In this document: piece by piece, positions 17,266-26,012 of the stretch | Layout: each line of letters starts with the position of its first letter | Numbering within the stretch: position 1 is the stretch's first letter | Assembly: GCF_030269665.1 (NCBI RefSeq) | Contig: NZ_BSTS01000010.1 | Coordinates: 224,428 to 288,427, forward strand | DNA: 64,000 nt | Origin: Actinomycetospora sp. NBRC 106375 | GTDB lineage: Bacteria; Actinomycetota; Actinomycetes; Mycobacteriales; Pseudonocardiaceae | Reading direction: 5' to 3' | Notes under the pieces: model-generated | Database searches by the model: none | Seen by the model: the letters and a program-made list of their open reading frames with translations, nothing else | What the model was told of the DNA's origin: nothing | Program-made: the position numbers and the translations under genes

Positions 17266-19167
17266 TTGGATCTCCACCTCTCCACCGCCGAGCCCACCGA
17301 CGTCGAGCGCGAGGCGATCGACGTCGCGTTCGACGTGCTCGCCGACCCGGCGAGCACCGCGGAGGACCGGCCCACCCGCACCCACCACGCGGGTCACGAC
17401 GCCCGCGCGCAGCGCCACCTGCTGCTGCCGGTGCTGCACGCGGTCCACGACGCCGTCGGCTGGATCTCCGAGGGCGCGCTGAACCACGTCGCCCGCACCC
17501 TGTCGGTGCCGCCGGCGGAGATCTACGGGGTGGCGACGTTCTACGCGATGTTCGCCGTCGAGCCCCGCGCACCGCGGGTCGTGCACGTCTGCGACGACGT
17601 CGCCTGCGGGCCCCACGGCGGCGAGGAGATCGCCACGGCGCTCACCGACGCACTGGGCCCCGAGGGCCAGGGCGAGCAGGCGTGCTGGGTCCGCAGCCCC
17701 TGTCTCGGGCTGTGCGAGCGGGCGCCCGCGGTGATGCACCAGCGGGCGGGCGAGCCCGACCTCAGCCAGGCCCCGGCGTCCCCGGACACGGTGCTCGCGG
17801 CCGCGCGGACCGACGACCCCGGGACGGCCGACGAGGCGGACGCGGTCTTCGACGACACCCGGGTCAGCGCACCCCAGGCCGGTCCCGGCGGCACACTGCC
17901 CGAGGGCGGGCCGCTGCGCCTGCTGCGCCGCGTCGGCGTCGTCGACCCGACCAGCCTCGACGACTACCGCGCCCACGGCGGTTACGCCGCGCTGCGCCGC
18001 GCCGTCGACCTCGGGCCCACGCGGGTGATCACCGAGCTGGAGGACTCGTCGCTGACCGGGCGCGGCGGCGCCGCGTTCCCCACCGGCGTGAAGTGGAAGG
18101 GCGTGGCCGGCGCGCCGGAACGCCCGCACTACCTCGTGTGCAACGCCGACGAGTCCGAGCCGGGCACGTTCAAGGACCGGGTGCTGATGGAGGGCGACCC
18201 GTTCGGGCTGGTCGAGGCCATGACGATCGCCGGCTACGTCACCGGCGCGCGCACCGGCTACCTCTACATCCGCGGCGAGTACCCCCTGGCCACGCGACGG
18301 CTGCTCGGGGCGATCGAGGCCGCGCGGGCGCGCGGCTTCCTCGGCGAGGACGTCATGGGCGAGGGCTTCGCCTTCGACATCGAGCTGCGCCGCGGCGCCG
18401 GGGCCTACATCTGCGGCGAGGAGACCGCGCTGCTCGAGTCGATCGAAGGGTTCCGCGGCGAGCCGCGGAACAAGCCCCCGTTCCCGAGCGTGTCAGGGCT
18501 GTTCGGCAAGCCGACCGCGATCAACAACGTCGAGACCCTCTACAACGTGCTGGGCATCCTCGACATCGGCGGCCAGGCGTTCGCCGAGATCGGCGGCGGG
18601 CGCTCCACGGGCACCAAGCTGTTCTGCGTCTCGGGTGCGGTGGGCACGCCCGGGGTCTACGAGGTCGACTTCGGGACGACGCTCGGCGGGCTGCTCGAGC
18701 TCGCCGGGGGCGTGCGCGGGGAGCTGCGCACCGTGCTGCTCGGCGGCGCCGCGGGCGGCTTCGTCATGGAGGAGAACTTCGACGTCGCGCTGACCCTCGA
18801 GGGCACCCGCGACATCGGCGCGACCGTCGGCTCGGGCGTCGTGCTCGTGTTCGACCAGCAGGCCGACCTCACCGGCACGCTGCGGCGGATCGCGGCGTTC
18901 TTCCGCGACGAGTCCTGCGGTCAGTGCGTGCCGTGCCGGGTCGGCACGGTGCGCCAGGAGGAGGCGCTGGCCCGCCTCGAGCGGGACACGCCGATCGGCT
19001 CGCGCGAGACCGAGATCGCCCTGCTTGACGACCTGGCCCGCGTCATGCGCGACGCCTCCATCTGCGGGCTCGGCCAGACCGCGCCCGCCGCGATCACCTC
19101 GGCCCTGCAGCTCGGGCTGCTCGACCGACCCGACGCCCGTTCCCCCAACGGCAAGGTGCCCCACTGA
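17266..19167 (+). CDS. fdhB: NuoE-NuoF fusion: NAD-reducing diaphorase subunit of formate dehydrogenase
   Basis: This 633-residue protein fuses a NuoE-like thioredoxin-fold 2Fe-2S domain (Cys near 108, 113, 145 and 149 in CDDVAC and PCLGLC) to a NuoF-like flavoprotein. The latter has GRGGAAFPTG (about 265) and CNADESEPGTFKDR (about 292) for FMN and NAD, GAGAYICGEETAL, and a 4Fe-4S site in ESCGQCVPCR plus CGLG. It would pass electrons from formate to NAD+. The start is TTG 17266, five bases after the previous stop, with AGGAAG upstream. Its stop overlaps the next start (TGATG). NuoE-NuoF fusions occur in soluble NAD-linked formate dehydrogenases and hydrogenases. Confidence 0.92.
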   Translation: MDLHLSTAEPTDVEREAIDVAFDVLADPASTAEDRPTRTHHAGHDARAQRHLLLPVLHAVHDAVGWISEGALNHVARTLSVPPAEIYGVATFYAMFAVEPRAPRVVHVCDDVACGPHGGEEIATALTDALGPEGQGEQACWVRSPCLGLCERAPAVMHQRAGEPDLSQAPASPDTVLAAARTDDPGTADEADAVFDDTRVSAPQAGPGGTLPEGGPLRLLRRVGVVDPTSLDDYRAHGGYAALRRAVDLGPTRVITELEDSSLTGRGGAAFPTGVKWKGVAGAPERPHYLVCNADESEPGTFKDRVLMEGDPFGLVEAMTIAGYVTGARTGYLYIRGEYPLATRRLLGAIEAARARGFLGEDVMGEGFAFDIELRRGAGAYICGEETALLESIEGFRGEPRNKPPFPSVSGLFGKPTAINNVETLYNVLGILDIGGQAFAEIGGGRSTGTKLFCVSGAVGTPGVYEVDFGTTLGGLLELAGGVRGELRTVLLGGAAGGFVMEENFDVALTLEGTRDIGATVGSGVVLVFDQQADLTGTLRRIAAFFRDESCGQCVPCRVGTVRQEEALARLERDTPIGSRETEIALLDDLARVMRDASICGLGQTAPAAITSALQLGLLDRPDARSPNGKVPH

Positions 19168-20345
19168 TGACCACCACCAGCGGCAAGGGACCGGCCCCGG
19201 CCGGCAGTGGGTCCGCCGCGCCCGTGGGCGAGACGATCGACGGCGCGGACGAGGCCGTCGGGGGCGCGGCCGTCGGCGGCGACGGGAGCGGCCCGCCCCC
19301 GGGCGAGCGCACCGACGGCGACACCCACCCCCACACGGCGGTCGGCCCGACGGTCGTCGACCCCGCCGCGCCGGGCCACAAGCCCGAGGAGCGCCTGCGC
19401 ACCGGCACGGTGATGCTCGGCCAGATCCAGCGTCGGGTCAGTGTCGAGCTCGACGGCCGCGAGGTCCGTGTGCCGGAGGGGACGACGATCCTCGGCGCGC
19501 TGCACGACGAGGGCACCCCGCAGCAGGCCGACACGCCGACGCTGTGCTGGGCGCCGAACATGGACCCCATCAACGCCTGCCGGGTCTGCGTGGTCGAGGT
19601 CGAGGGCTCGCGAACGCTGGTGCCGTCGTGCGCGCGCAAGTGCGAGGACGGCATGAAGGTCCGCACCGACACCGAGAAGGTGCGGCACAGCCGGCGCATG
19701 GTCCTCGAGCTGCTGACCTCGTCGGTGGACATGGACCGCGCCAGCGGTGACGTCCAGCGCTGGATCGGCGAGTACGGGGTCGACACCAGCCGCTACGGCC
19801 CGCCCGCCGCGCCGGCTGCCGCGGGCGAGCGCGACCGTCGCCACCCGGGCCACCACCACCTGCCCGACGGGGCCACCGCCGCCACCGTCGCGCAGCCCGT
19901 GAAGGTCGACAACGAGCTCTACGTGCGCGACTACTCGCGCTGCATCATGTGCTACAAGTGCGTCAACGCCTGCGGCACCGACGCGCAGTTCACCTTCGCG
20001 ATCGCCGCGGCCGGGCGCGGGTTCGACGCCCGGATCGCCACCGAGTTCGACACCCCGCTGCCCGACTCGGCCTGCGTCTACTGCGGCAACTGCATCGGGG
20101 TCTGCCCCACCGGTGCGCTGATCTCCCGCGAGGAGTACGAGCTGCGCGAGGCCGGCGACTGGCACCCCGAGGACGAGACGGTCACGACGACGATCTGCTC
20201 GTTCTGCGGCGTCGGCTGCAACCTCGAGCTGCACGTCCAGCAGAACCGCATCGTCAACGTGTCCAGCCCGTCCGACCACTCCGTGACCCACGGGCACCTC
20301 TGCATCAAGGGACGCTTCGGGTTCCAGCACGTGCAGAACCTCTGA
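19167..20345 (+). CDS. NuoG-like iron-sulfur subunit carrying the detached Fe4S4 domain of formate dehydrogenase
   Basis: This 392-residue protein begins with a disordered Gly/Pro/Asp-rich stretch of about 75 residues. A plant-type 2Fe-2S domain follows (Cys near 127, 138, 141 and 154), then two 4Fe-4S motifs (CIMCYKCVNAC near 259 and CVYCGNCIGVCP near 303). The end, residues 340-392, is CSFCGVGCNLELHV ... LCIKGRFGF: the N-terminal Fe4S4 domain that molybdopterin formate dehydrogenases normally carry on the catalytic chain. The protein stops five residues after this domain, exactly where the chain at 15288 begins its homology. The two must assemble in trans. ATG 19167 overlaps the previous stop. 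Confidence 0.9.
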   Translation: MTTTSGKGPAPAGSGSAAPVGETIDGADEAVGGAAVGGDGSGPPPGERTDGDTHPHTAVGPTVVDPAAPGHKPEERLRTGTVMLGQIQRRVSVELDGREVRVPEGTTILGALHDEGTPQQADTPTLCWAPNMDPINACRVCVVEVEGSRTLVPSCARKCEDGMKVRTDTEKVRHSRRMVLELLTSSVDMDRASGDVQRWIGEYGVDTSRYGPPAAPAAAGERDRRHPGHHHLPDGATAATVAQPVKVDNELYVRDYSRCIMCYKCVNACGTDAQFTFAIAAAGRGFDARIATEFDTPLPDSACVYCGNCIGVCPTGALISREEYELREAGDWHPEDETVTTTICSFCGVGCNLELHVQQNRIVNVSSPSDHSVTHGHLCIKGRFGFQHVQNL

Positions 20346-20517
20346 CGGTCCCGCCCGGCGCTGGACCGCTCAGGGTCATCACCGAACGCGAACGGCCGAA
20401 CACGCCCCGCCATCGGGCGCCAAGGCGGTGGGGGACCTTCTCGCCCGGGCACCCGCCTGATGAGGTGTGCGCAACCGAGGCCCGCTCGATGCGGTGTCTC
20501 GACGAAGGGAGTCCGCC

Positions 20518-20754
20518 GTGGCGAGCACGAAGAGCAGCAAGCGGGACCGGACGGCCGAGGTGGTGCAGGGTCTGCACCAGCTGGTCGAGGCCGGTCGGGT
20601 GGACGACGTCGAGGCGGTGCTCACGACGCTGATCGAGAGCGAGCCCGTCGAGGACCCGACCGTCGAGGAGCGCGAGACGCGGTCCTACGCCGAGGGGATG
20701 CGCGACGGGCTGGCGCTGGCCCGACGGGCCCACGACGCCACCGAGCACGGCTGA
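20518..20754 (+). CDS. Small hypothetical protein, 78 aa
   Basis: I do not recognise this protein. It is helical and charged, with a Lys/Arg-rich N-terminus (ASTKSSKRDR) and an acidic middle (VDDVEAVLTTLIESEPVEDP). GTG 20518 has GAAGGGAG upstream. It follows the formate dehydrogenase operon by 172 bases, in which I see no clear gene. It may be co-transcribed with the membrane protein that starts 55 bases further on. Confidence 0.6.
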   Translation: MASTKSSKRDRTAEVVQGLHQLVEAGRVDDVEAVLTTLIESEPVEDPTVEERETRSYAEGMRDGLALARRAHDATEHG

Positions 20755-20809
20755 CCCCGGCACCCCGCCATCCCCCGCGACAGCACCCCGACACCACCGA
20801 GGAGCACCC

Positions 20810-21232
20810 ATGACGGCTGCGGCCGCGTCCGTTCAGGAGGTCGGCGGGCCGGCGGCAGCGTCCGCCGGCGTCGCCGGCACGGCGGCACCACCGTCCGCGG
20901 GGGAACGCCTCCAGCGCCTCGCGGTCGTCCTGATCGACCGGCTGGCCGCCGTGGCCGCGGACAAGGTCGAGGACTTCGCCGGCCGGCTGGAGGAGCTGAA
21001 GGCCAACGGCGGCGTCGGGTTGAACGCCCTGCTGGCCGGCGGGCTCGCGAAGCTGCAGGGCCAGAACCCGGTGTGGGCCGCGATCAAGGGCGCGGTCGGG
21101 GCCATGAGCACGACCACCAAGGTGCTGGTGGCGCTGCTGCTGATCCTCGTCGCGGTGCTGTCGCCGGTCGCGCTGCTCGTGCTCGCGCTGGTCCTGCTCG
21201 TGGCCGCGATCGTCGGCGCCGTGACGGGCTGA
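20810..21232 (+). CDS. Small membrane protein with a C-terminal hydrophobic hairpin
   Basis: This 140-residue protein has an Ala-rich start, a helical middle (ERLQRLAVVLIDRLAAVAADKVEDFAGRLEEL) written here only in outline, and a long hydrophobic C-terminus (about residues 103-138) that can form two membrane helices. GAGGAG lies eight bases before the ATG. No domain is recognised. Neighbouring genes also encode helical or ferritin-like proteins with membrane or lipid affinity, so a structural role at the membrane is possible but unproven. Confidence 0.6.
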   Translation: MTAAAASVQEVGGPAAASAGVAGTAAPPSAGERLQRLAVVLIDRLAAVAADKVEDFAGRLEELKANGGVGLNALLAGGLAKLQGQNPVWAAIKGAVGAMSTTTKVLVALLLILVAVLSPVALLVLALVLLVAAIVGAVTG

Positions 21233-21587
21233 TCAGGTGCCCTCGGTGGCGGCGGTCGCCGCGACCGACTGGGCCGATGGTGAACAGCGGCAGGCCGGAG
21301 ATCTCCACGCCGTCGGAGCTCTCGATGGGTCGGGAGAACGCGAAGCTGATGTTCTTCGCCGGTCCCTGGCCCACGTTCTCGACCGCGAGGCTCAGCGCCC
21401 GCGTCCCGTGGTCGAACTCGTCGTGCACGGCGACGACCGGCCGGCCGGCGGCCAGGAACTCCTGGCGCACCTCCCGGACCGACTCCCGGGCGGCGCGCAG
21501 CTGGAACCAGATCACCACGATGAACGCGGCGTAGAGCAGCGGCGAGAGCGTCTGCGCGACGCTCGCGATGTCCTGGAGCACCGTCAC
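21233..21587 (-). pseudogene. Membrane-anchored hypothetical protein, C-terminus probably frameshifted
   Basis: The first 98 codons look real: an N-terminal membrane helix (PLLYAAFIVVIWFQLRAA), a helix rich in Arg/Glu, then a b-rich part (SLAVENVGQGPAKNISFAFS and SDGVEISGLPLFT) as in a widespread actinobacterial family. From about 21285 the frame becomes Arg-rich and runs 150 bases into the convergent gene, unlike homologs, which continue with a Pro/Gly turn. In another frame a stop occurs at 21233-21235. I infer truncation or frameshift, and the end coordinate is uncertain. Confidence 0.45.
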
Positions 21588-21655
21588 CTCCGGGGGTGGA
21601 GACGCGGACGGCCGGACCCCGACGAGGGGGCCCGGCCGGGCGCGCGTGGGTCCGC

Positions 21656-22624
21656 TCAGCGGACGCCGGCGACCTCCTGGGCCAGCGCGGCGTGCCGCGT
21701 CTGCGCGGCGGAGACGACGCCGGAGCGGTTCTTGTTCGCCTCCTCGTAGACGATGACCTTGTTCAGGTCCTCGACCTCGTCGAGCTGCTTGATCTTCGAC
21801 ACGGCGTCGTTGACGCCCAGGCCGTCGTAGTCGCGGATCGGGAGCTCCGAGGCCTGGAGCGCCCCGAGCCGGGTGCGCGCCTCGTGCAGGGCGTCCGCGG
21901 CCGCGGTGTTGCCCTCGCGGCGGCTGACCTGCTCGGCGCGGTTCAGCGCGGCGTCGCGGCCGGTGGTCACGACGTCGCGGGCGTCCTCACCGAGACGGGC
22001 GGCGCGTCCAGCCGTGTCGGTGACGACGGCGCGGACCTGGTCGCCGCGCTGCTGCAGGCGGGCCGCCCAGCGGCTGACCTGCTCGCGGGCGAAGTCGACC
22101 GGCAGCCGCACGGCGCGCGAGGCGCCGCCGATGACCATCTGCACCGGCGTCGGCTGGATGGCCGGCGGGCCGCCGAGGGCGTGCTCGGCGAGCACGGTGG
22201 TCAGCCACGCGATGGTGGCGCTGTGGGCCTTCTCGAGCCGGTCGGCCAGCGAGCGCACGCCGGTGTCCTTCGCTGACTCGGCGAGGCTGCGCAGGTACAC
22301 CGCGCGGTCGCGGAGCTGATGCTCCAGCGTCAGGTCGCCGAGCAGCGCGTCGTCGACCGGGCCGGCCTGCTCGACCGTGCTCTTGACGACCGCCCCGACG
22401 CGGCCCACCAGCGGGGACACGACGTCGGCGACGCCCCCGAGCCGCTGCAGCTCGCGCGTGATCTCCTCGGTCCGCCGCTCGGCGTTCCGGGCGTTCTCGG
22501 TCAGCTCCTTGCGCACCGCCTCGGTGCGGGCCTGGGCGACGCGGATGCGGGCGACCTGGATCTCGGCCTGCGTCAGCTGCAGCATCGCGCGGAGCTGGGC
22601 GATCATGTCGGTCTTCGTGCTCAT
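21656..22624 (-). CDS. Ferritin-like helical protein with DUF8129-like C-terminal motif
   Basis: This 322-residue protein is almost wholly helical. Residues 1-160 resemble the ferritin-like four-helix proteins of actinobacteria (regular Ala/Arg/Glu heptads and a His in LEHQLRDR). A middle segment of about 100 residues has apolipoprotein-like amphipathic helices. The C-terminus repeats the motif of the gene at 14566: LPIRDYDGLGVNDAV, a Leu, DL, VYEEANKNR. GGGGAGAAG precedes the ATG. Whether it binds iron is unclear, because I cannot identify a full set of di-iron ligands. It may coat a membrane or lipid surface. Confidence 0.65.
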   Translation of the reverse strand: MSTKTDMIAQLRAMLQLTQAEIQVARIRVAQARTEAVRKELTENARNAERRTEEITRELQRLGGVADVVSPLVGRVGAVVKSTVEQAGPVDDALLGDLTLEHQLRDRAVYLRSLAESAKDTGVRSLADRLEKAHSATIAWLTTVLAEHALGGPPAIQPTPVQMVIGGASRAVRLPVDFAREQVSRWAARLQQRGDQVRAVVTDTAGRAARLGEDARDVVTTGRDAALNRAEQVSRREGNTAAADALHEARTRLGALQASELPIRDYDGLGVNDAVSKIKQLDEVEDLNKVIVYEEANKNRSGVVSAAQTRHAALAQEVAGVR

Positions 22625-22775
22625 ACTTCTCCCCTGCTGGGTGGATGGCGAAGTGGCTCGCCGCGGGGACGGCCGCGGCGGATGTCGTGCCGGCCTCCCG
22701 GCCGGAAGTCCCCGGCTACCCACGGGTCGCCGCCGCCTATTCGTCGTCGGCCGGATCGCTCCGTGCGCTGGGGCG

Positions 22776-23489
22776 TCAGGCCGGTGCCTGGGCCCGGACC
22801 ACGACGAGCTGCTCGGTGCGCTGGTCGGGCCGGGCGAGCCCACGCTCCTGCAGCAGCGCGCTGCGCGCCGTCAGCACCGGGCCGTACGGGTGCTCGTGAC
22901 GGGCGACGACCTCGGCCGTGAGCCCCCGCTCCTCCAGCCGGCGGACGGTGAGCTCCGGATCGTTGAACGCCGAGTGCACGACGAGCAGGCGCCCGCCCGC
23001 GGTCAGGACACGCGGCGCCTCGTCGCACACGCGGTCGAGCACGGCGCGCCCGTCGCGGCCGCCGTCGAACGCCCGGGCGAGACCGTGGTCGGGCAGCTCG
23101 TCGGTCTCGGCCGGGACGTAGGGCGGGTTGGAGACCACCAGGTCGAACCGCTCCCCCGCCACCGGCGCCGTCAGGTCCCCGCGGCGCACCCGGACCCGAC
23201 GGCCGTGGCGGACGGCGTTGATCCGGGTCGAGAGCAGGGCGCGCCGCGAGAGGTCGACCGCGGTGACCTCGGTGCACGGCACGCCGGCCGCGACCACCGA
23301 CAGCGCGCCGGCGCCCGCACCGAGCTCGAGCACGCGGCAGGACCGGCCCGGCCCGCAGCCGTGGTCGGTGAGCTCGGCGCGCAGGACGTCGGCGAGCAGC
23401 CACGTGTCGCGCTGGACGGGGTAGACACCCGGCACGCGGAACACGCGGTGGTGGGGGCGAACGGCGGGCTGGGGCGCGACGGCGGTCAT
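22776..23489 (-). CDS. HemK-like class I methyltransferase
   Basis: This 237-residue SAM-dependent methyltransferase has motif I LELGAGAGALS and the NPPY motif (VVSNPPYVP) that marks N5-glutamine or N6-adenine methyltransferases of the HemK/PrmC family. It lacks the N-terminal helical domain of PrmC, so it is closer to the HemK2/MTQ2 type. GAGGAG precedes ATG 23489. From memory, in actinobacteria this family sits next to an iron-containing redox enzyme and a CDGSH protein, both found here within 1.5 kb, so a shared process is likely but undefined. Confidence 0.85.
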   Translation of the reverse strand: MTAVAPQPAVRPHHRVFRVPGVYPVQRDTWLLADVLRAELTDHGCGPGRSCRVLELGAGAGALSVVAAGVPCTEVTAVDLSRRALLSTRINAVRHGRRVRVRRGDLTAPVAGERFDLVVSNPPYVPAETDELPDHGLARAFDGGRDGRAVLDRVCDEAPRVLTAGGRLLVVHSAFNDPELTVRRLEERGLTAEVVARHEHPYGPVLTARSALLQERGLARPDQRTEQLVVVRAQAPA

Positions 23490-23714
23490 GGGACTCCTCG
23501 GCTCGGTGGTGACGAGTCGGGTCGCAGGCACCGGCAGCGGCGGATTCGACCTCGGCGTCGACCCGGGGCAGGCGTTACCCGCCCGCACCGCTCCGGGAGC
23601 CCGCGGGGCCGCGTCACGGATCTCACGTGCGGGGAGGCGCTGGGGCGGCGACCCGATCGGGTACCAGGTCGGCCGCCCAGCGGTCCGACGTCAGCGACAC
23701 CGAAGGAGCCCTCC

Positions 23715-24749
23715 GTGCCCGTCCTGCCCCGCCCCCGCGGCCCGGTGTCGGCCGCCGTGCTCGACGTGCTCGGTGGACGGCGTGCGGCCGGCGACCTCCC
23801 GTCGCACCCCGACGGTGACCCGCTCGGCGCGGACGTACAGCTCGCGCTGTACTGCTGCTACGAGCTGCACTACCGGTCGTTCGACGGGGTCGCCGACGAT
23901 CTCGAGTGGGACCCCGACCTGCTCCGCGTGCGGCGGCGCCTCGAGGACCGCTTCCTCGACGCCGTGCGGGCCGAGGTCGAGGGTGGCGACGACGTCGAGG
24001 CGGCGGTCGACGCGCTGCTGGTCGAACCGACCGAGGGCTCGGGGCCGTCGTGGCACCTCGCGCGGGACGGCGAGCGCTGGCAGCTCGACGAGTACGTCGC
24101 GCTGCGCTCGATCTACCACCTCAAGGAGGCCGACCCCCAGGCCTGGGTGATCCCGCGCCTCGACGGCGTGGACGGCCGGGCGAAGGCGTCACTGATGACC
24201 GTCGAGCACGACGAGTTCGGTGCCGGGCGGGCCGACCGCGTCCACGCCCGGATCTACGCCGACATGATGGCCGCTCTCGGCCTCCACACCGGCTACGGCG
24301 CCTACCTCGACGCAGCGCCGGCCGAGGTCCTCGCGACGGTCAACATCATGTCGCTGTTCGGCCTGCACCGCCGGTGGCGCGGGGCGTCGGTGGGCCAGTT
24401 CGCGCTCATCGAGATCACGTCACCACCCGGGTCGGCGCGGCTCGTGACGGCGATCGAGCGCCTGGGCCTGCCGGCGGCGGCGACCGCGTTCCACGCCGAG
24501 CACGTCGAGGCCGACGCGGTCCACGAGCAGGTGGTGCGCCGTGAACTGATCGCCGGGCTCCTCGAGCGCGAGCCGCAGCTCGCCGCCGACGTCGTCCTCG
24601 GCATCCAGGCCTCGACGCTGCTCGAGGACCGGTTCGCCGACTACCTCGTGCGCCGCTGGTCGGACGGGGAGTCGGCGCTGCTCGCCCCGGTGGCGTCGGC
24701 GGCCTCAGGGCGGACCTTGCGCCGGTGGCTGGTGTCGCAGAACGGGTAG
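23715..24749 (+). CDS. Iron-containing redox enzyme family protein (heme-oxygenase-like fold)
   Basis: This 344-residue protein matches the iron-containing redox enzyme family of heme-oxygenase-like di-iron proteins. Candidate ligands are Glu and His in YELHYRSFDG, EHDEFGAGRADRVHA and FHAEHVEADAVHEQ. Such proteins carry out oxidations or desaturations on small substrates. GTG 23715 is supported by GAAGGAG. The gene diverges from the HemK-like gene across 225 bases and its last 109 bases overlap the opposing CDGSH gene. Substrate unknown. Confidence 0.82.
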   Translation: MPVLPRPRGPVSAAVLDVLGGRRAAGDLPSHPDGDPLGADVQLALYCCYELHYRSFDGVADDLEWDPDLLRVRRRLEDRFLDAVRAEVEGGDDVEAAVDALLVEPTEGSGPSWHLARDGERWQLDEYVALRSIYHLKEADPQAWVIPRLDGVDGRAKASLMTVEHDEFGAGRADRVHARIYADMMAALGLHTGYGAYLDAAPAEVLATVNIMSLFGLHRRWRGASVGQFALIEITSPPGSARLVTAIERLGLPAAATAFHAEHVEADAVHEQVVRRELIAGLLEREPQLAADVVLGIQASTLLEDRFADYLVRRWSDGESALLAPVASAASGRTLRRWLVSQNG

Positions 24750-24907
24750 CGCTTGGTGCGCCGGCAGGCGCACAGTGCCACGACCGGGCGCTCGCTGGTC
24801 ACCGTGCTCCCGTCGGGGAGCTCCAGCTCGACGGGTCCCTCCACGAGGAACGGCCCGCCCTCGGTCATCGTGACGCGGGTGGGGCGTGCGTGGGACGGGG
24901 CAGCCAT
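24641..24907 (-). CDS. CDGSH iron-sulfur domain protein
   Basis: This 88-residue protein has the CDGSH-type 2Fe-2S motif C-x-C-x8-C-x3-H: CACRRTKRYPFCDTSH, with the usual Gly replaced by Thr. The preceding segment GPFLVEGPVELELPDG is typical of small bacterial CDGSH proteins. It may start at ATG 24907 or 13 codons later. About 20 residues after the motif overlap the convergent iron-redox gene on the other strand, an unusual arrangement that may couple their expression. It is probably an electron-transfer partner of that enzyme. Confidence 0.85.
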   Translation of the reverse strand: MAAPSHARPTRVTMTEGGPFLVEGPVELELPDGSTVTSERPVVALCACRRTKRYPFCDTSHRRKVRPEAADATGASSADSPSDQRRTR

Positions 24908-24931
24908 GGCGGGCGGCTACCCGCACCGGGG

Positions 24932-25990
24932 TCATCCCGAACGACGGACCACCAGCGCCGCGGGCAGCAGCCGGTGCTCGGCGGCGGCGCCCGACTCGTC
25001 GCGGCGCGCGCGCACCACACCGTCGAGCACCTCGACCAGCGTGCGGCCCAGCTCGTACTTGTCGGTGTGCACCGTGGTCAGCGGCGGGTCGAGGTCGGCG
25101 GCGAGGGTCAGGTCGTCGTACCCGACCACGGCGCAGTCGTCGGGCACGCGCCGACCCCGCTCGCGCAGGGCCCGGATCGCGCCGACCGCCATGAGGTCGT
25201 TGAACGCGAAGAGCCCGGTGACCTCCGGGTGCTCGCCGAGCAGCTGGGCGGCGGCCGCCGCGCCGCCGGTGATCGTCGGCGGCGCGGTGACCACGGGTGT
25301 GCGCGGCGCGGTGGCGGCGGTGAAGGCGTGGCGCCGGACGTGGTCGACGCCGACGGCGCCGTCGAGCATCCCGAGGTGCCGGTGGCCGCGGGCCTGGAGG
25401 TGCTCGACGGCCAGGCGGGTGCCGGTGGCGAAGTCGGACGACACGCTCGCGACCCCCGGGGCGGGCGCCCGCCGGTCGGCGACGACGAGCGGCACGCGCC
25501 GGTGCAGCCCGACCAGCTCCTCGTCGCCGAGGGCCTCGAAGAACCCGATGACGCCCTCGGCGCCCCGCTCGAGGATCTCGCGCGCGGCCGCCGACTCGCG
25601 GCCGGCGTGGGCGTCGGTGTTGTGGACGACCACCGAGAAGCCGAGGGCCGCGGCGGCGTCGAACACCCCGCGCGCGACGGCCGGGAAGAAGGGGTTCGCG
25701 ATGTCGGAGAGGATCAGCCCGAGCGTCCCGGCCCGGTGGGTGCGCATGCCGCGGGCGAACATGCTGGGCCGGTAGTCGAGCTCCTCGATCGTCGCCAGCA
25801 CCCGGCGGCGGGTGGCCGCGCTGATCTCGCCCTTGCCGTTCATCGCGCGCGACACGGTCTGGCGCGAGACGCCCGCCGCCCGCGCGACGTCGTCGATCGT
25901 CACCCGTACCGTCCCGGCGGCGCTGCCGTCGGCCCCGTTCGCTCCGTTCGCGCCGTCGGCTCCGTTGCCCATGGCCGTTCCCTCGTCCAC
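24932..25990 (-). CDS. LacI family transcriptional regulator
   Basis: This 352-residue repressor has the LacI helix-turn-helix (TIDDVARAAGVSRQTVSRAM, about residues 31-50) with the hinge segment, and a periplasmic-binding-protein-like sensor domain (LGLILSDIANPFF, FAFNDLMAVGA, VVGYDD). It lies just downstream of galK on the same strand and probably controls the galactose genes through sites between galT and the symporter. GTG 25990 follows GGGGGAGGG. The N-terminal tail is an expanded Asn/Gly/Ala/Asp repeat from a 9-base DNA repeat. The inducer is presumably galactose or a galactoside, by context. Confidence 0.9.
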   Translation of the reverse strand: MDEGTAMGNGADGANGANGADGSAAGTVRVTIDDVARAAGVSRQTVSRAMNGKGEISAATRRRVLATIEELDYRPSMFARGMRTHRAGTLGLILSDIANPFFPAVARGVFDAAAALGFSVVVHNTDAHAGRESAAAREILERGAEGVIGFFEALGDEELVGLHRRVPLVVADRRAPAPGVASVSSDFATGTRLAVEHLQARGHRHLGMLDGAVGVDHVRRHAFTAATAPRTPVVTAPPTITGGAAAAAQLLGEHPEVTGLFAFNDLMAVGAIRALRERGRRVPDDCAVVGYDDLTLAADLDPPLTTVHTDKYELGRTLVEVLDGVVRARRDESGAAAEHRLLPAALVVRRSG

Positions 25991-26012
25991 GCACCCTCCC
26001 CCACCGGTGACC

